From contig JAJEJG010000023.1 of the NCBI GenBank assembly GCA_022828225.1, positions 169,001 through 233,000 of the forward strand: a stretch of DNA of 64,000 bases, written 5' to 3'. Positions 45,403-53,763 of the stretch are shown piece after piece. The DNA comes from Nitrospirales bacterium (lineage in GTDB: Bacteria > Nitrospirota > Nitrospiria > Nitrospirales > UBA8639). Position 1 is the first letter of the stretch; each line of letters starts with the position of its first letter. A program made the position numbers and the translations under genes. The notes under the pieces were generated by a model, which did not search any database, was not told where the DNA came from, and worked only from the letters and a program-made list of their open reading frames with translations.

Positions 45403-46719
45403 ATGAAGAAGGCTTCAATGAAGAAACCCTGTGACGTAGCTGGTTTCCTTCTGTCGCGAGCCGGCGAGGACGACGATTTTCGGGAACGTCTTCTGGCCAA
45501 CCCCAAAGAGACCATCGAAAGGGAATTCGGCGTGACGATGGCCAAAGACCATGCGATTCACGTACACGAAGAAACCTATGCCGCGACGCACGTTGTCCTT
45601 CCGCCGCGCAGCAAATTCACTGAGGCGGAACGGGAGGAGGCGAAAACCGGTGCAGCATCGCTCGAGTTTCTTCGCAAAACGATGTACGACCCCGCGCCGC
45701 CCCTTCGCCCTCCCGCCGTCGATCGGGCGAGTACCCCAAACAACGCGACGACCGCCGAGGCGCTTGCAAAAGCGGGTAGAGAAAGCATCCGCCGCGGCCT
45801 CGGTTTCCTGGAGTCAACTATAGATGAAAATGGCGCTTGGCATTGCATCAGGTTCAACCTGGCTGATCCGGACATACCACGACATTTCGAAAAACCGCCC
45901 TTTATCTCGGCTTACTGCGTCCTTGCCCTGAAATGTTGCGAGGAAGCGCGGGCCAAGGCCATCTGCACCGCGACCAGGGCGTATCTTGTCGACACCATCG
46001 AGTATCCCGGATTGTGGCGCTATTATCGCCATCTGCCCCAGGATCTCGACAGCACGACACTCTGTTCACTCGTGATTGAAACTCACCCCTGGATTGTACT
46101 GGGGAGGAACATTCCGCAAATCGTGGCGAATCGCGACGAGGAAGGTCGCTTTATGACCTGGGTTCTGGAGGACGACGAACCCGATGTCGTGTCGCGGTTT
46201 CGTCTCGAAGCCGACCCTGTAGTCAATGCGAATGTCATAGCCTATCTCGGCGACTGTCCTGAAACCAGGGATGCCCAACGATGGTTGGAGGACTTGATAA
46301 CCGATGCCAAGCTTAAGGGTTCGTCCAAATGGTATCCTGACGAGGTCGCGATTTACTATGCAACCGCTCGTGCCGTGATTCGCGCACAGCCCGCCCTCGA
46401 TCGACTGCGCCCGATACTGGCGGATCGTATCCTGGGCTTGCGTGACGACACGGGAGATTTCGGCAACGTCCTTCAAACCGCTCAGGCCGTGTCGGCGCTC
46501 TACAATGTTGGGTGCCTCGATCGCATCGACGCGAAACGCCATGTGGAACGGTTCACACGTTCGCAACGCGAGGACGGGAGCTGGCCGGAACTGCTCGCGT
46601 TTGGCGACCAAACGCTAAAGTGGGGAACGGTCGGACAGATAGGGCATGGCTCCGAAGCCGTGACCGCTGCGTTTTGCATCGAAGCTCTTGAGCGTCTCGT
46701 CGCAATCTTGCGGGCCTGA
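45403..46719 (+). CDS. NHLP leader domain fused to terpene-cyclase-like alpha/alpha protein, 438 aa
   Basis: Residues about 8-75 match the nitrile-hydratase-type leader of the precursor at 52869: DFRERLLANPKETIEREFGV and VVLPP align with DFRQQLLADPKTTVSQELGI and LALPP. The rest (residues 120-438) has prenyltransferase/squalene-cyclase repeats, such as GLGFLESTIDENGAWHCIR and QREDGSWPELLAFG, forming an alpha/alpha toroid. Either the leader docks the enzyme to the modification machinery, or it is itself a precursor-like region. ATG 45403 is used; ATG 45418 is an alternative. Gap to halogenase is 47 bases. Confidence 0.8.
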   Translation: MKKASMKKPCDVAGFLLSRAGEDDDFRERLLANPKETIEREFGVTMAKDHAIHVHEETYAATHVVLPPRSKFTEAEREEAKTGAASLEFLRKTMYDPAPPLRPPAVDRASTPNNATTAEALAKAGRESIRRGLGFLESTIDENGAWHCIRFNLADPDIPRHFEKPPFISAYCVLALKCCEEARAKAICTATRAYLVDTIEYPGLWRYYRHLPQDLDSTTLCSLVIETHPWIVLGRNIPQIVANRDEEGRFMTWVLEDDEPDVVSRFRLEADPVVNANVIAYLGDCPETRDAQRWLEDLITDAKLKGSSKWYPDEVAIYYATARAVIRAQPALDRLRPILADRILGLRDDTGDFGNVLQTAQAVSALYNVGCLDRIDAKRHVERFTRSQREDGSWPELLAFGDQTLKWGTVGQIGHGSEAVTAAFCIEALERLVAILRA

Positions 46720-46745
46720 ACCTGGCAACGTGATGAAGGAACCTC

Positions 46746-46880
46746 TGATTTATTGTGATAGCGAGATGCAGGGCAAGGCGTCCCGCAGTGAAACCCGAGG
46801 CTTATCACAGAGATAGGCGAGGGTTGAGCGAGGACACAACACCGCAATGCGCCCGATAGTGCAATAAATTTCTGATCGTA
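46746..46880. repeat. Imperfect inverted repeat, possible MITE-like element
   Basis: ATTTATTGTGATAGCG near 46748 and, on the other strand, ATTTATTGCACTATCGGGCG near 46850-46869 are arms of a long imperfect inverted repeat between the fused cyclase gene and the AlkB gene. No target-site duplication was checked. It breaks the otherwise tight operon and may carry transcription signals. Confidence 0.45.
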
Positions 46881-46891
46881 GAGGAGAGACG

Positions 46892-49282
46892 ATGCTGCAC
46901 AGTCCAGCGGCAGGTGGAGGCCCCGGCCCAGGCAACGCCGACACCACTCGGCATATAGAGCCGTCCATTCTGACCGCCCTTCCACATTATTTGTCATTAG
47001 CTGTGTTTCCCTTGATTCTTGTCGCGGCGCTCTATGGAGGTTGGTGGTTGGTGCCGCCACTTGCCTTTATGAGTCTTGCGTGGTCGTTTGACCGGGTGCT
47101 GGGTCGAGACGGACGCAGTATGGATCCGTCGAGAACGTCGGAACACCGTCTATTCTGGCACAATCTGCCGGTCTGGTCCTGGGCGTTTCTGTGGCCGCCG
47201 ACGCTGATTTTCGGGATGTGGCAAATCCTGGTGGCGAATCAATTGGCAATTTGGGAAGAAGTGCTCCTGGCGATCATTTTAACCACGGAAGCACAAGCGG
47301 TATTCGTAGTCGGTCACGAACTGATTCACCGGCGCTCGACTTGGGAACGCCGGATCGGCGAATTCCTGCTGGCCTCCGCCTCTTATCCGCAATATGCCAC
47401 GGAGCACGTCTACATCCACCACGCCATGGTGGGCACGCCATACGATGTGGGGTCCGCTCCAAAGGGGGAAAGTTTCTGGAGATATTTCCCCAAGGAAGTT
47501 GCCAGTAACCTCGTCCATTCCTGGCAGGTTGCCGGAGAACGCTTGGCGCGACGCGGTCTGACCCGGTGGCATTACAGCAATCCGTTCTGGCGCTACGGCA
47601 TGGCTGTCGCGTTCTGGTACGGACTGGTGTTCTGGATGGGCGGGATTTGGGCCGTTCCGGTCTTTGCCTTCCTCGGTCTCTCCTGCGTCTTTTCGATGAA
47701 GATCAGCAACTACTTTCAACACTACGGCCTGCGCCGGGTCCGTTTGCCCAACGGTCGTTGGGAAAAGGCGATGCCGCGCCATTCCTGGGACGCCGACTGG
47801 AAGTTCACCAATTGGATGCTGTTCAATATGCAGCGTCACGCGGATCATCATGCGTCGGCATCCCGCCAGTACCCGCTGCTCCAGGTCAGCAACCTTGATG
47901 AAGCGCCGGAATTGCCGGGAACCTACGCCGATATGATGAACATTGTGCTGCGGCCCAAGCGCTGGTTTGCAAAGATGGACCCGCTTGTCGATCAATGGCG
48001 CGAGCATTTCTATCCGGAGATTGACGACTGGAGCGTGTACGACAGCCCGATTCCCGCGGCGAGACCTGACGCCTTCGACGCGATAGTCGAAATCTTCGGC
48101 GCCGCCCCCCGGCTTGCCAAATGGATCAAACGCCATCCGGAGTTGCTCGATAACCTGCAGGACCGGGAATTCACCGATCTCGACCTGCCCAAAGGATTCG
48201 GACCGGACCCGAAATCCGAAGCCATCGCGCGCCGCGGTCTGGCGCGGCTCTATTGGACGCGCGAAATGGACGTGCAGGCGCTGAAAGACCTGATCGCGGA
48301 ACTTCCGGCGGTCAATGCGAAAGAGACCGCTGAAATCGTGCGCAATTGGTCGAACGACAAGGCCTTTCAGGTCGGGATGCACGTGGTGCGCGGAAATCTG
48401 TCACCGGCTGAAGCAAGAAGCGCGCTCTCCAATCTCGCAGAAGCCTCGATCTCGACCGTCCTGACCGCCGGAGTCGGTGACTTCGTTGATCGGCACGGGC
48501 CGCTGCGCGGAGGCGGCGTCGCTGCGATAGCCTTGAGCGATCTCGCCAGCCGGGAAGTTCATCCCGGTGTTGCAGTCGATCTCCTCTTCGTCCATGACGG
48601 CTCCCCGGCAGGCGGATACGAGCAGTTGTGCAAGCGCTTCCGCGAGATCCTGACCAGCCTCGCAGAGGATAGCCTGTTGTTTGCGCCGATCCCGGGCGAT
48701 TCGAATGCCTGTCCCGCCTTGCCGCTCTCCGACTTGGCCGATGCTTGCGGGACAGTGCGGGTCAATGGGGTTCCCGGCCTGACCAGGGCTCGTTGCGTGT
48801 TCGAAGCCGGCGATGTCGGGATCGGGACCCGGCTTGCCGAAGTACGGCGCGAAGTGCTGTCCGCATGCGCAGCGAACGAGTCGTTGATCGCGAATTTGTC
48901 TAAGCCGGAGTCAAACGGGGCCGAAACAGGCGTATCTTCCTATGTGTGCATGCGTGGCGGGCTTGAGGACATCGAGAGGGCGGCGCGATTCCTGCAACTG
49001 ACGAAGAGTGAAGCCGATCTCGAAGATTCGGCCCCGACTGCGGCGCGGGTGCTCCGTGCGTGCGAACCGCTGGCGCAAGCCGCGGCCCTGTGGCGCGATT
49101 TGCAGGGGATCCTGCGGCTCATCGGCGAAGAAGAATTCGACGCGGCAACAGCGCGACCGAGGATCAAGTCTCTTATCGCCGGTGCGTGCGGGCATGAAGA
49201 TTTCGATGCGCTGACCGCGGCGGTTGCCGAAACCGCGTCCCGCGCCGCCGCCGAAATCGAGACCCTTCTCGCGCGCGCTTGA
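46892..49282 (+). CDS. AlkB-type membrane hydroxylase fused to degenerate GlnE-like nucleotidyltransferase, 796 aa
   Basis: Residues 1-400 are an AlkB-like alkane/terpene hydroxylase: membrane helices and the di-iron histidine motifs HELIHR (about 142), EHVYIHHAMVGTPYD (about 170), NYFQHYG (about 272) and RHADHHASASRQYP (about 314). Residues 410-796 resemble glutamine-synthetase adenylyltransferase: GGVAAIALSDLASREVHPGVAVDLLFVHDG corresponds to its NTase loop, but the GSDLD pattern is GVAVD, losing an acidic metal ligand, so this half is probably not catalytic. GAGGAG lies six bases upstream of the ATG. Confidence 0.82.
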   Translation: MLHSPAAGGGPGPGNADTTRHIEPSILTALPHYLSLAVFPLILVAALYGGWWLVPPLAFMSLAWSFDRVLGRDGRSMDPSRTSEHRLFWHNLPVWSWAFLWPPTLIFGMWQILVANQLAIWEEVLLAIILTTEAQAVFVVGHELIHRRSTWERRIGEFLLASASYPQYATEHVYIHHAMVGTPYDVGSAPKGESFWRYFPKEVASNLVHSWQVAGERLARRGLTRWHYSNPFWRYGMAVAFWYGLVFWMGGIWAVPVFAFLGLSCVFSMKISNYFQHYGLRRVRLPNGRWEKAMPRHSWDADWKFTNWMLFNMQRHADHHASASRQYPLLQVSNLDEAPELPGTYADMMNIVLRPKRWFAKMDPLVDQWREHFYPEIDDWSVYDSPIPAARPDAFDAIVEIFGAAPRLAKWIKRHPELLDNLQDREFTDLDLPKGFGPDPKSEAIARRGLARLYWTREMDVQALKDLIAELPAVNAKETAEIVRNWSNDKAFQVGMHVVRGNLSPAEARSALSNLAEASISTVLTAGVGDFVDRHGPLRGGGVAAIALSDLASREVHPGVAVDLLFVHDGSPAGGYEQLCKRFREILTSLAEDSLLFAPIPGDSNACPALPLSDLADACGTVRVNGVPGLTRARCVFEAGDVGIGTRLAEVRREVLSACAANESLIANLSKPESNGAETGVSSYVCMRGGLEDIERAARFLQLTKSEADLEDSAPTAARVLRACEPLAQAAALWRDLQGILRLIGEEEFDAATARPRIKSLIAGACGHEDFDALTAAVAETASRAAAEIETLLARA

Positions 49283-49284
49283 TA

Positions 49285-51630
49285 ATGCCGGTTGATCCAG
49301 CACAGAAACGCCGATTGGCAGCCCGGACGGACGCGCATTCCCGGCGCGGGATATTGATCAGAACCACCCCTGCCGACGAGGGCCTCGTCGAGCTTCCCGC
49401 GCTGGCCCCGCACCTGCGATTCCACGTCATCAGCGACCAGCAGACGCTACTGGTTTCCGAAACGTTCAACACGCTGCTGCACGGCGGCCTGTATTGCGAT
49501 CTGCTGCCACTGCTCGACGGCCGGCGCGGGCGAGCCGAGATCATCGCCTCCCTCGCCGGCCGCCATGCGGTTGCCGATCTGGACGCGGCGTTGGTTTCGC
49601 TCTCCGCGAAGGGCTATATCGTTTCCGCCGGGCACGGCATGGACCAAAGCCGGGCGGCCTACTGGTCCTCCCTTGGTGCCTCGCCGTGCTGGGTCGAACA
49701 ACGGCTGGCGGCATCGTGCATCGCGGTGACCGGTGACGACCGCAGGCTGGTTCGACACCTGGAAGCGTCCGGTGCCCGCGTGGGGACTGACGACCCCACG
49801 CTCACCGTGATCGTGTGCGAGGACTACCTTGAAGAACGCTTTGCCGAAGTGAACCGGCGCCGGCTCGAGGCGAGAGCGCCGTGGATGCTGGTGCGGCCGC
49901 GTGGCATTGAACCGCTCTTCGGGCCGGTCTTTCTGGGGGATCGGGATGGACCCTGCTGGACCTGCCTCACCAGCCGCCTGCGCAACCATCAGGAAGTACA
50001 CGGGTTCCTGCGCCACGTGGCCGGCGAAGATGCCGCGTTCAAGGCATTCGCGGCGGAGCCGGCGGTGCTCGAAGCGCTCCACGGACTGATCGCGGCGGAA
50101 ATCGTCAAATGGCTGGTGCTGGATGCGGCGGCCCCGGTCCACGACCAGGCGATCGCGATGCACGTCGGCACATTTGTGAGTTCGCATCATCGCGTCATGC
50201 GGCGACCGCAGTGTCTTGACTGCGGCGACGAAGCGCTGCACCGGCCGGATCGGCCGCCGGTCGCGCTGCATCTGCAATCGAGTCCCAAAACCCATTACGG
50301 CAGCGGCGGTGTGCGCACGGTAGCCCCGGAAGCCACGCTGGCGAAGTATCGCCACCTGGTCAGCCCGATCAGCGGTGTCGTCACCTGGCTGAAGCGCACG
50401 ACCGACGAATCCGATTCCTGGCTGCACGTGTATTGGGCGGGCAGCAATCTCGGCATGAGAAACCGGAGCTTGAGTTCGCTCAGGCGGAGTCTGCGCAGCA
50501 AGAGCGCCGGCAAGGGCAGTACACGGGCGCAATCCGAGGCCAGCGCGCTCTGCGAGGCCCTCGAGCGCTATTCAGGCGCCTTGCACGGGGACGAGATCCG
50601 TGTGCGCAGGCGACTGGTCGATTTTGCCGAAGGCGAGGCGATCCATCCCAACGAAGCGCAACTGTTCAGCGACAGTCAGCTTGACAACGCGGAACGCATC
50701 AATGCAAAAGGCCATCCGTACAACGTCGTGCCCCCGCGCTTGGAACCCGACGCTGAAATCGACTGGACACCCGTGTGGTCGCTTACGCAGCAGCGGCATC
50801 GGTATCTGCCGACGTCGATGCTCTACGGCACGTCCGCGGAACAGCGCGGCCCCGCCGACCTGATTGCCGATTCCAACGGCTGCGCCGCGGGGAACACCCT
50901 GGAGGAGGCCATCCTGCAAGGCTTCTTTGAACTGGTCGAGCGCGATGCCTTTGCCATCTGGTGGTATAACGGGCTGAGGGCGCCCGGGGTCGATCTTGCC
51001 AGCTTCGACGACGATTTTCTTGCCGCGGCCGAGGGCTATTACAGCCGTCACGCACGGGAGATCTGGATGCTCGACGTCACCTCAGATATCGGCATTCCTT
51101 CGTTCGTGGCGCTCTCGCGCAGGCCGGACGCGGAAACCGAGGACATCATCTACGGCGCCGGCGCCCACGCCGACGCGCGCATAGCGGCCCAGCGCACGAT
51201 CTGCGAGTTGAACCAGTGCCTGACCTGGTTTCCGCGTTCCGGAGGGGGAACCGGCCGGCCCATGATCGACGATCCGTTGGCGCTCAAATGGTGGAAGACG
51301 GCGCGCCTCGCCGATTGTTCCTGGTTGGCGCCGGCGCCGGATGCGCCGCTTCGGCACGCCTCGCAGTATCCGGTCATGGAATCCACGGACACGCGCGACG
51401 ACGTGGAGCAATGCCGGGCTTTGGTGGAAGCCAAGGGCCTGGAGTTCCTGGTGCTGGATCAGACCCGGCCGGACATCGGCCTGCCGGTCGTGCGGGTCAT
51501 CGTGCCCGGCATGCGCCACTTTTGGGAGCGATTCGCGCCGGGTCGCCTGTACGACGTGCCGGTCCGCATGGGCTACCGCGAGGGACCGCCGGCCGAAGCC
51601 GATTTGAATCCCGCGCCGGTCATCGCTTGA
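49285..51630 (+). CDS. TOMM cyclodehydratase: E1-like/RRE plus YcaO fusion, 781 aa
   Basis: The N-terminal part (residues 20-100) is a winged-helix leader-binding (RRE-like) region followed by an E1/ThiF-like domain. Its zinc tetrathiolate is C224-x2-C227 (GPCWTC) and C310-x2-C313 (CLDC). The C-terminal YcaO domain (about 395-780) has the ATP-binding segments KGSTRAQSEASALCEALERY and SNGCAAGNTLEEAILQGFFELVERDAF. YcaO enzymes of this type make azolines from Cys, Ser or Thr residues. The C-terminus NPAPVIA lacks a clean PxPxP. The ATG at 49285 lies two bases after the previous stop. Confidence 0.92.
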   Translation: MPVDPAQKRRLAARTDAHSRRGILIRTTPADEGLVELPALAPHLRFHVISDQQTLLVSETFNTLLHGGLYCDLLPLLDGRRGRAEIIASLAGRHAVADLDAALVSLSAKGYIVSAGHGMDQSRAAYWSSLGASPCWVEQRLAASCIAVTGDDRRLVRHLEASGARVGTDDPTLTVIVCEDYLEERFAEVNRRRLEARAPWMLVRPRGIEPLFGPVFLGDRDGPCWTCLTSRLRNHQEVHGFLRHVAGEDAAFKAFAAEPAVLEALHGLIAAEIVKWLVLDAAAPVHDQAIAMHVGTFVSSHHRVMRRPQCLDCGDEALHRPDRPPVALHLQSSPKTHYGSGGVRTVAPEATLAKYRHLVSPISGVVTWLKRTTDESDSWLHVYWAGSNLGMRNRSLSSLRRSLRSKSAGKGSTRAQSEASALCEALERYSGALHGDEIRVRRRLVDFAEGEAIHPNEAQLFSDSQLDNAERINAKGHPYNVVPPRLEPDAEIDWTPVWSLTQQRHRYLPTSMLYGTSAEQRGPADLIADSNGCAAGNTLEEAILQGFFELVERDAFAIWWYNGLRAPGVDLASFDDDFLAAAEGYYSRHAREIWMLDVTSDIGIPSFVALSRRPDAETEDIIYGAGAHADARIAAQRTICELNQCLTWFPRSGGGTGRPMIDDPLALKWWKTARLADCSWLAPAPDAPLRHASQYPVMESTDTRDDVEQCRALVEAKGLEFLVLDQTRPDIGLPVVRVIVPGMRHFWERFAPGRLYDVPVRMGYREGPPAEADLNPAPVIA

Positions 51631-51638
51631 GAATCAAG

Positions 51639-52757
51639 ATGGACATTTTCGAGGCTATAGCACATACCCAGGATCGTCTCGTTGAAGAAGGCGCCTCCAT
51701 GGGTGACTTGCTCGGGCACTTCAGAAACGGAATTTCGCCGGTTCTTGTCGGAGAGCTGGAATGGGACCGGATACTGGAACGCGCGCGGCTACTTCCAATA
51801 ACAATGGGCGCCCAGCCGTTCGGCTTTGAACTGCCTCTGCACACGAGTCGGCCGGAGGCGGATTTCGGCGTGTCGCTGGCAAGCGGAAACCGCTCGGGTG
51901 ATTTCTTCGAAGAGCGGGCGCGGGAGGACGAGACGGATGAGACCGCGAGGGCGGTCAGCCGGCTGTTCAAGGAAATGGAAGCGCACGACTCACCGCTACG
52001 AGCGATTGTGGGGCGCAAGATGATGCTGGAATATGACACGGGTTCCGCGTCGGGCGGCAAGGACACACTGCCGGGAATGTTCCTGCGGCCCAACGAACGC
52101 ACGTTACACGGTAGAGCCGGCCTGCAAAATGACGTCGGCATTGTGGTTGACGCACTGGTGTCCTGCGTCGGCTGGGAACGGATTGCCGCCGAACGGGAAC
52201 ACGCCGAACGGGTGTACCTGGCGCAGCCGGAAGAGACGCGCCTGGATTCGTTCGGCGTGTTCCCGTCCCGCTCGCGCACAATCCGCTTGGCGGTCATGGG
52301 CTTCAACACGCAGCGGGAAGTGTGTTCTTATCTGGAAAACGCAGGTTGGCCGGGTCAAATCTCCGAGGTCGAAGCTGTGATTTCACGCTTCAAGGAACGC
52401 GTCAACGTTGTGAAAACCGGGGTGAATATCGACGTGCAGGCGGATGGTCTGGGTCCGACGCTCGGCCTGACGCTCACCGTCAAACAAATGTATACGAACG
52501 AATCTCGTGTGTGGATCGACGGCCTGACCGATTGGCACCCCATGCTGGAGGCCCTGAGGCATGAGGACTTCGTCGTTGGAGAGAAAATCGAGGCGCTGAC
52601 CGGCTGGGCTTCGAAACCCACGACGCTGTTCGCCAGGACCGGGCGTTTCGTCATGCTACGCGGTATTCACCACATCAAGTTGGTCATATCCGGAAATCGA
52701 CTCGACAAGGCCAAGGCGTACGTGTACATGGTGCTTTCCGGAGCGCCCGTCTCATGA
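51639..52757 (+). CDS. Uncharacterised protein of RiPP operon, 372 aa
   Basis: I do not recognise a family. The gene follows the YcaO gene by eight bases and is the last of the operon. No nitroreductase (SagB) flavin signature, Cys-rich or membrane segment is seen. It has an acidic centre (DETDETARAVSRL) and the C-terminal GIHHIKLVISGNRLDKAKAYVYMVL strand-rich end. It may be a structural partner or a tailoring enzyme. A bidirectional terminator follows. Confidence 0.6.
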   Translation: MDIFEAIAHTQDRLVEEGASMGDLLGHFRNGISPVLVGELEWDRILERARLLPITMGAQPFGFELPLHTSRPEADFGVSLASGNRSGDFFEERAREDETDETARAVSRLFKEMEAHDSPLRAIVGRKMMLEYDTGSASGGKDTLPGMFLRPNERTLHGRAGLQNDVGIVVDALVSCVGWERIAAEREHAERVYLAQPEETRLDSFGVFPSRSRTIRLAVMGFNTQREVCSYLENAGWPGQISEVEAVISRFKERVNVVKTGVNIDVQADGLGPTLGLTLTVKQMYTNESRVWIDGLTDWHPMLEALRHEDFVVGEKIEALTGWASKPTTLFARTGRFVMLRGIHHIKLVISGNRLDKAKAYVYMVLSGAPVS

Positions 52758-52775
52758 GCGCCGCTCAAACGTGAC

Positions 52776-52815
52776 AAAAAAACTCACCCGCTCGCCGTGA
52801 ACGGGTGAGTTTTTA
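52776..52815. terminator. Bidirectional terminator between operon and precursor gene
   Basis: AACTCACCCG and CGGGTGAGTT form a stem with an 11-base loop, flanked by A-rich and T-rich runs, so it can terminate both converging transcripts. Confidence 0.85.
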
Positions 52816-52868
52816 CATTGTGGATCTCGCGGATGCGAGGCATCCGCATGCCGATCGGCTGTTTCGGA

Positions 52869-53120
52869 TTACCAGCAGCAGCAAAGGCCGGCGGAGATCG
52901 CTTCGAGTTGCTCCTCGGTGATGTTCGGATCCGGTGGCAACGCGAGATGCACCGTCTGCATGTCGCTCTCGTGGACCTTGATGGTCATCGATTCAGGGAT
53001 CGTAATGCCCAATTCCTGAGACACGGTCGTCTTTGGATCCGCAAGAAGCTGTTGCCTGAAATCCGCATTCAAGGCAGACTTGTCAACGAGATGCTGAAGC
53101 ATTTCCGGTCCACTTTTCAT
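52869..53120 (-). CDS. RiPP precursor with nitrile-hydratase-type leader and LCCCW core, 83 aa
   Basis: The leader has the NHLP features: a DFRQQLLADPKTTVSQELGI segment, LALPP and EEQLEAISAG. The double-small-residue end Ala-Gly (AISAG) is the likely cleavage site. The rest is only Leu-Cys-Cys-Cys-Trp. Three Cys are substrates for a YcaO cyclodehydratase and Trp for a halogenase, both encoded in the convergent operon. AAGGAGG precedes ATG 53120 with seven bases of spacing, in line with strong expression. A core this short is unusual. Confidence 0.9.
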   Translation of the reverse strand: MKSGPEMLQHLVDKSALNADFRQQLLADPKTTVSQELGITIPESMTIKVHESDMQTVHLALPPDPNITEEQLEAISAGLCCCW

Positions 53121-53168
53121 GGCTATCCTCCTTAAGCTATCTAATGAACCATTTCATGAATTTGTAAA

Positions 53169-53197
53169 ATTTTATGCACTAATAAATCTATTGCCAA
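53169..53197 (-). promoter_or_regulatory. Proximal promoter of precursor gene
   Basis: Minus-strand TTGGCA, 17 bases, TAAAAT; predicted start about 42 bases before the ATG. Confidence 0.6.
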
Positions 53198-53220
53198 GCC
53201 CATTTTATAAATTTAATATA

Positions 53221-53249
53221 ATTTAATGCATTATTTAGTCTATTGTCAA
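53221..53249 (-). promoter_or_regulatory. Distal promoter or duplicated element of precursor gene
   Basis: Minus-strand TTGACA, 17 bases, TTAAAT. The whole element resembles the proximal promoter (ATAGA..T.A..A.TGCA spacer) and lies 52 bases upstream, so it looks like a duplication that gives tandem promoters or tandem regulator sites. Confidence 0.55.
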
Positions 53250-53763
53250 GTCCCGCGTCAAGCCGTCGTGCATCCCGCCGTTTTGTAGCACGCCTGGTCC
53301 ATGCGCACGTTGTGGGCATTGGGCAGGGCCTTTACACGCAAAAAAGTCAGTTCATGACGAAGCGATTTTTCCTCGGGCGGCATAGGTGTACATTGCGCCC
53401 ATCAGTGTAGTAACGCCTGACGATGCTTTTCCTCTTGCATAACGTGGTTTTACCATCACACCTCAGGCACCGATGGTGCGGCTAAGAGGGCCAGACAATA
53501 TTTGAAAAGATAGTAAGAACGGTGTCCTTACAAAGGATTATCTGGTTCTCGTTGGGCAGCCCCTCCTCTTCCAAACCGAGAACTTGTCGCGCTTCCAGGT
53601 AGGCTCGTCTCGCCCTGTGCGAGAAGCGAAGAGAACTGATGGAGCAGCGGGCCAGTGATCTTGCCGCCTGATGAGTGGGAATTATTGACATATCATGCGG
53701 TCGCGGAGTAATTATCCGTAAAAGCTACACGACTTTTCGAATCACCTCGCACAATCTGGATTT
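53250..53763. other. Intergenic region upstream of precursor and Rieske genes
   Basis: This part of the 640-base gap has no supported gene. A short open frame at 53482-53691 (minus) lacks a ribosome-binding site and motifs. The Rieske gene's promoter should lie near its end; no boxes were assigned. Confidence 0.4.

Noticed and set aside
44078..45418. A 446-codon minus-strand frame opposite the halogenase
   Set aside because: Antisense shadow; the + strand gene has all family motifs and the reverse product none.
53482..53691. Short minus-strand frame upstream of the Rieske gene
   Set aside because: No ribosome-binding site, no motif and no similarity to known small proteins.
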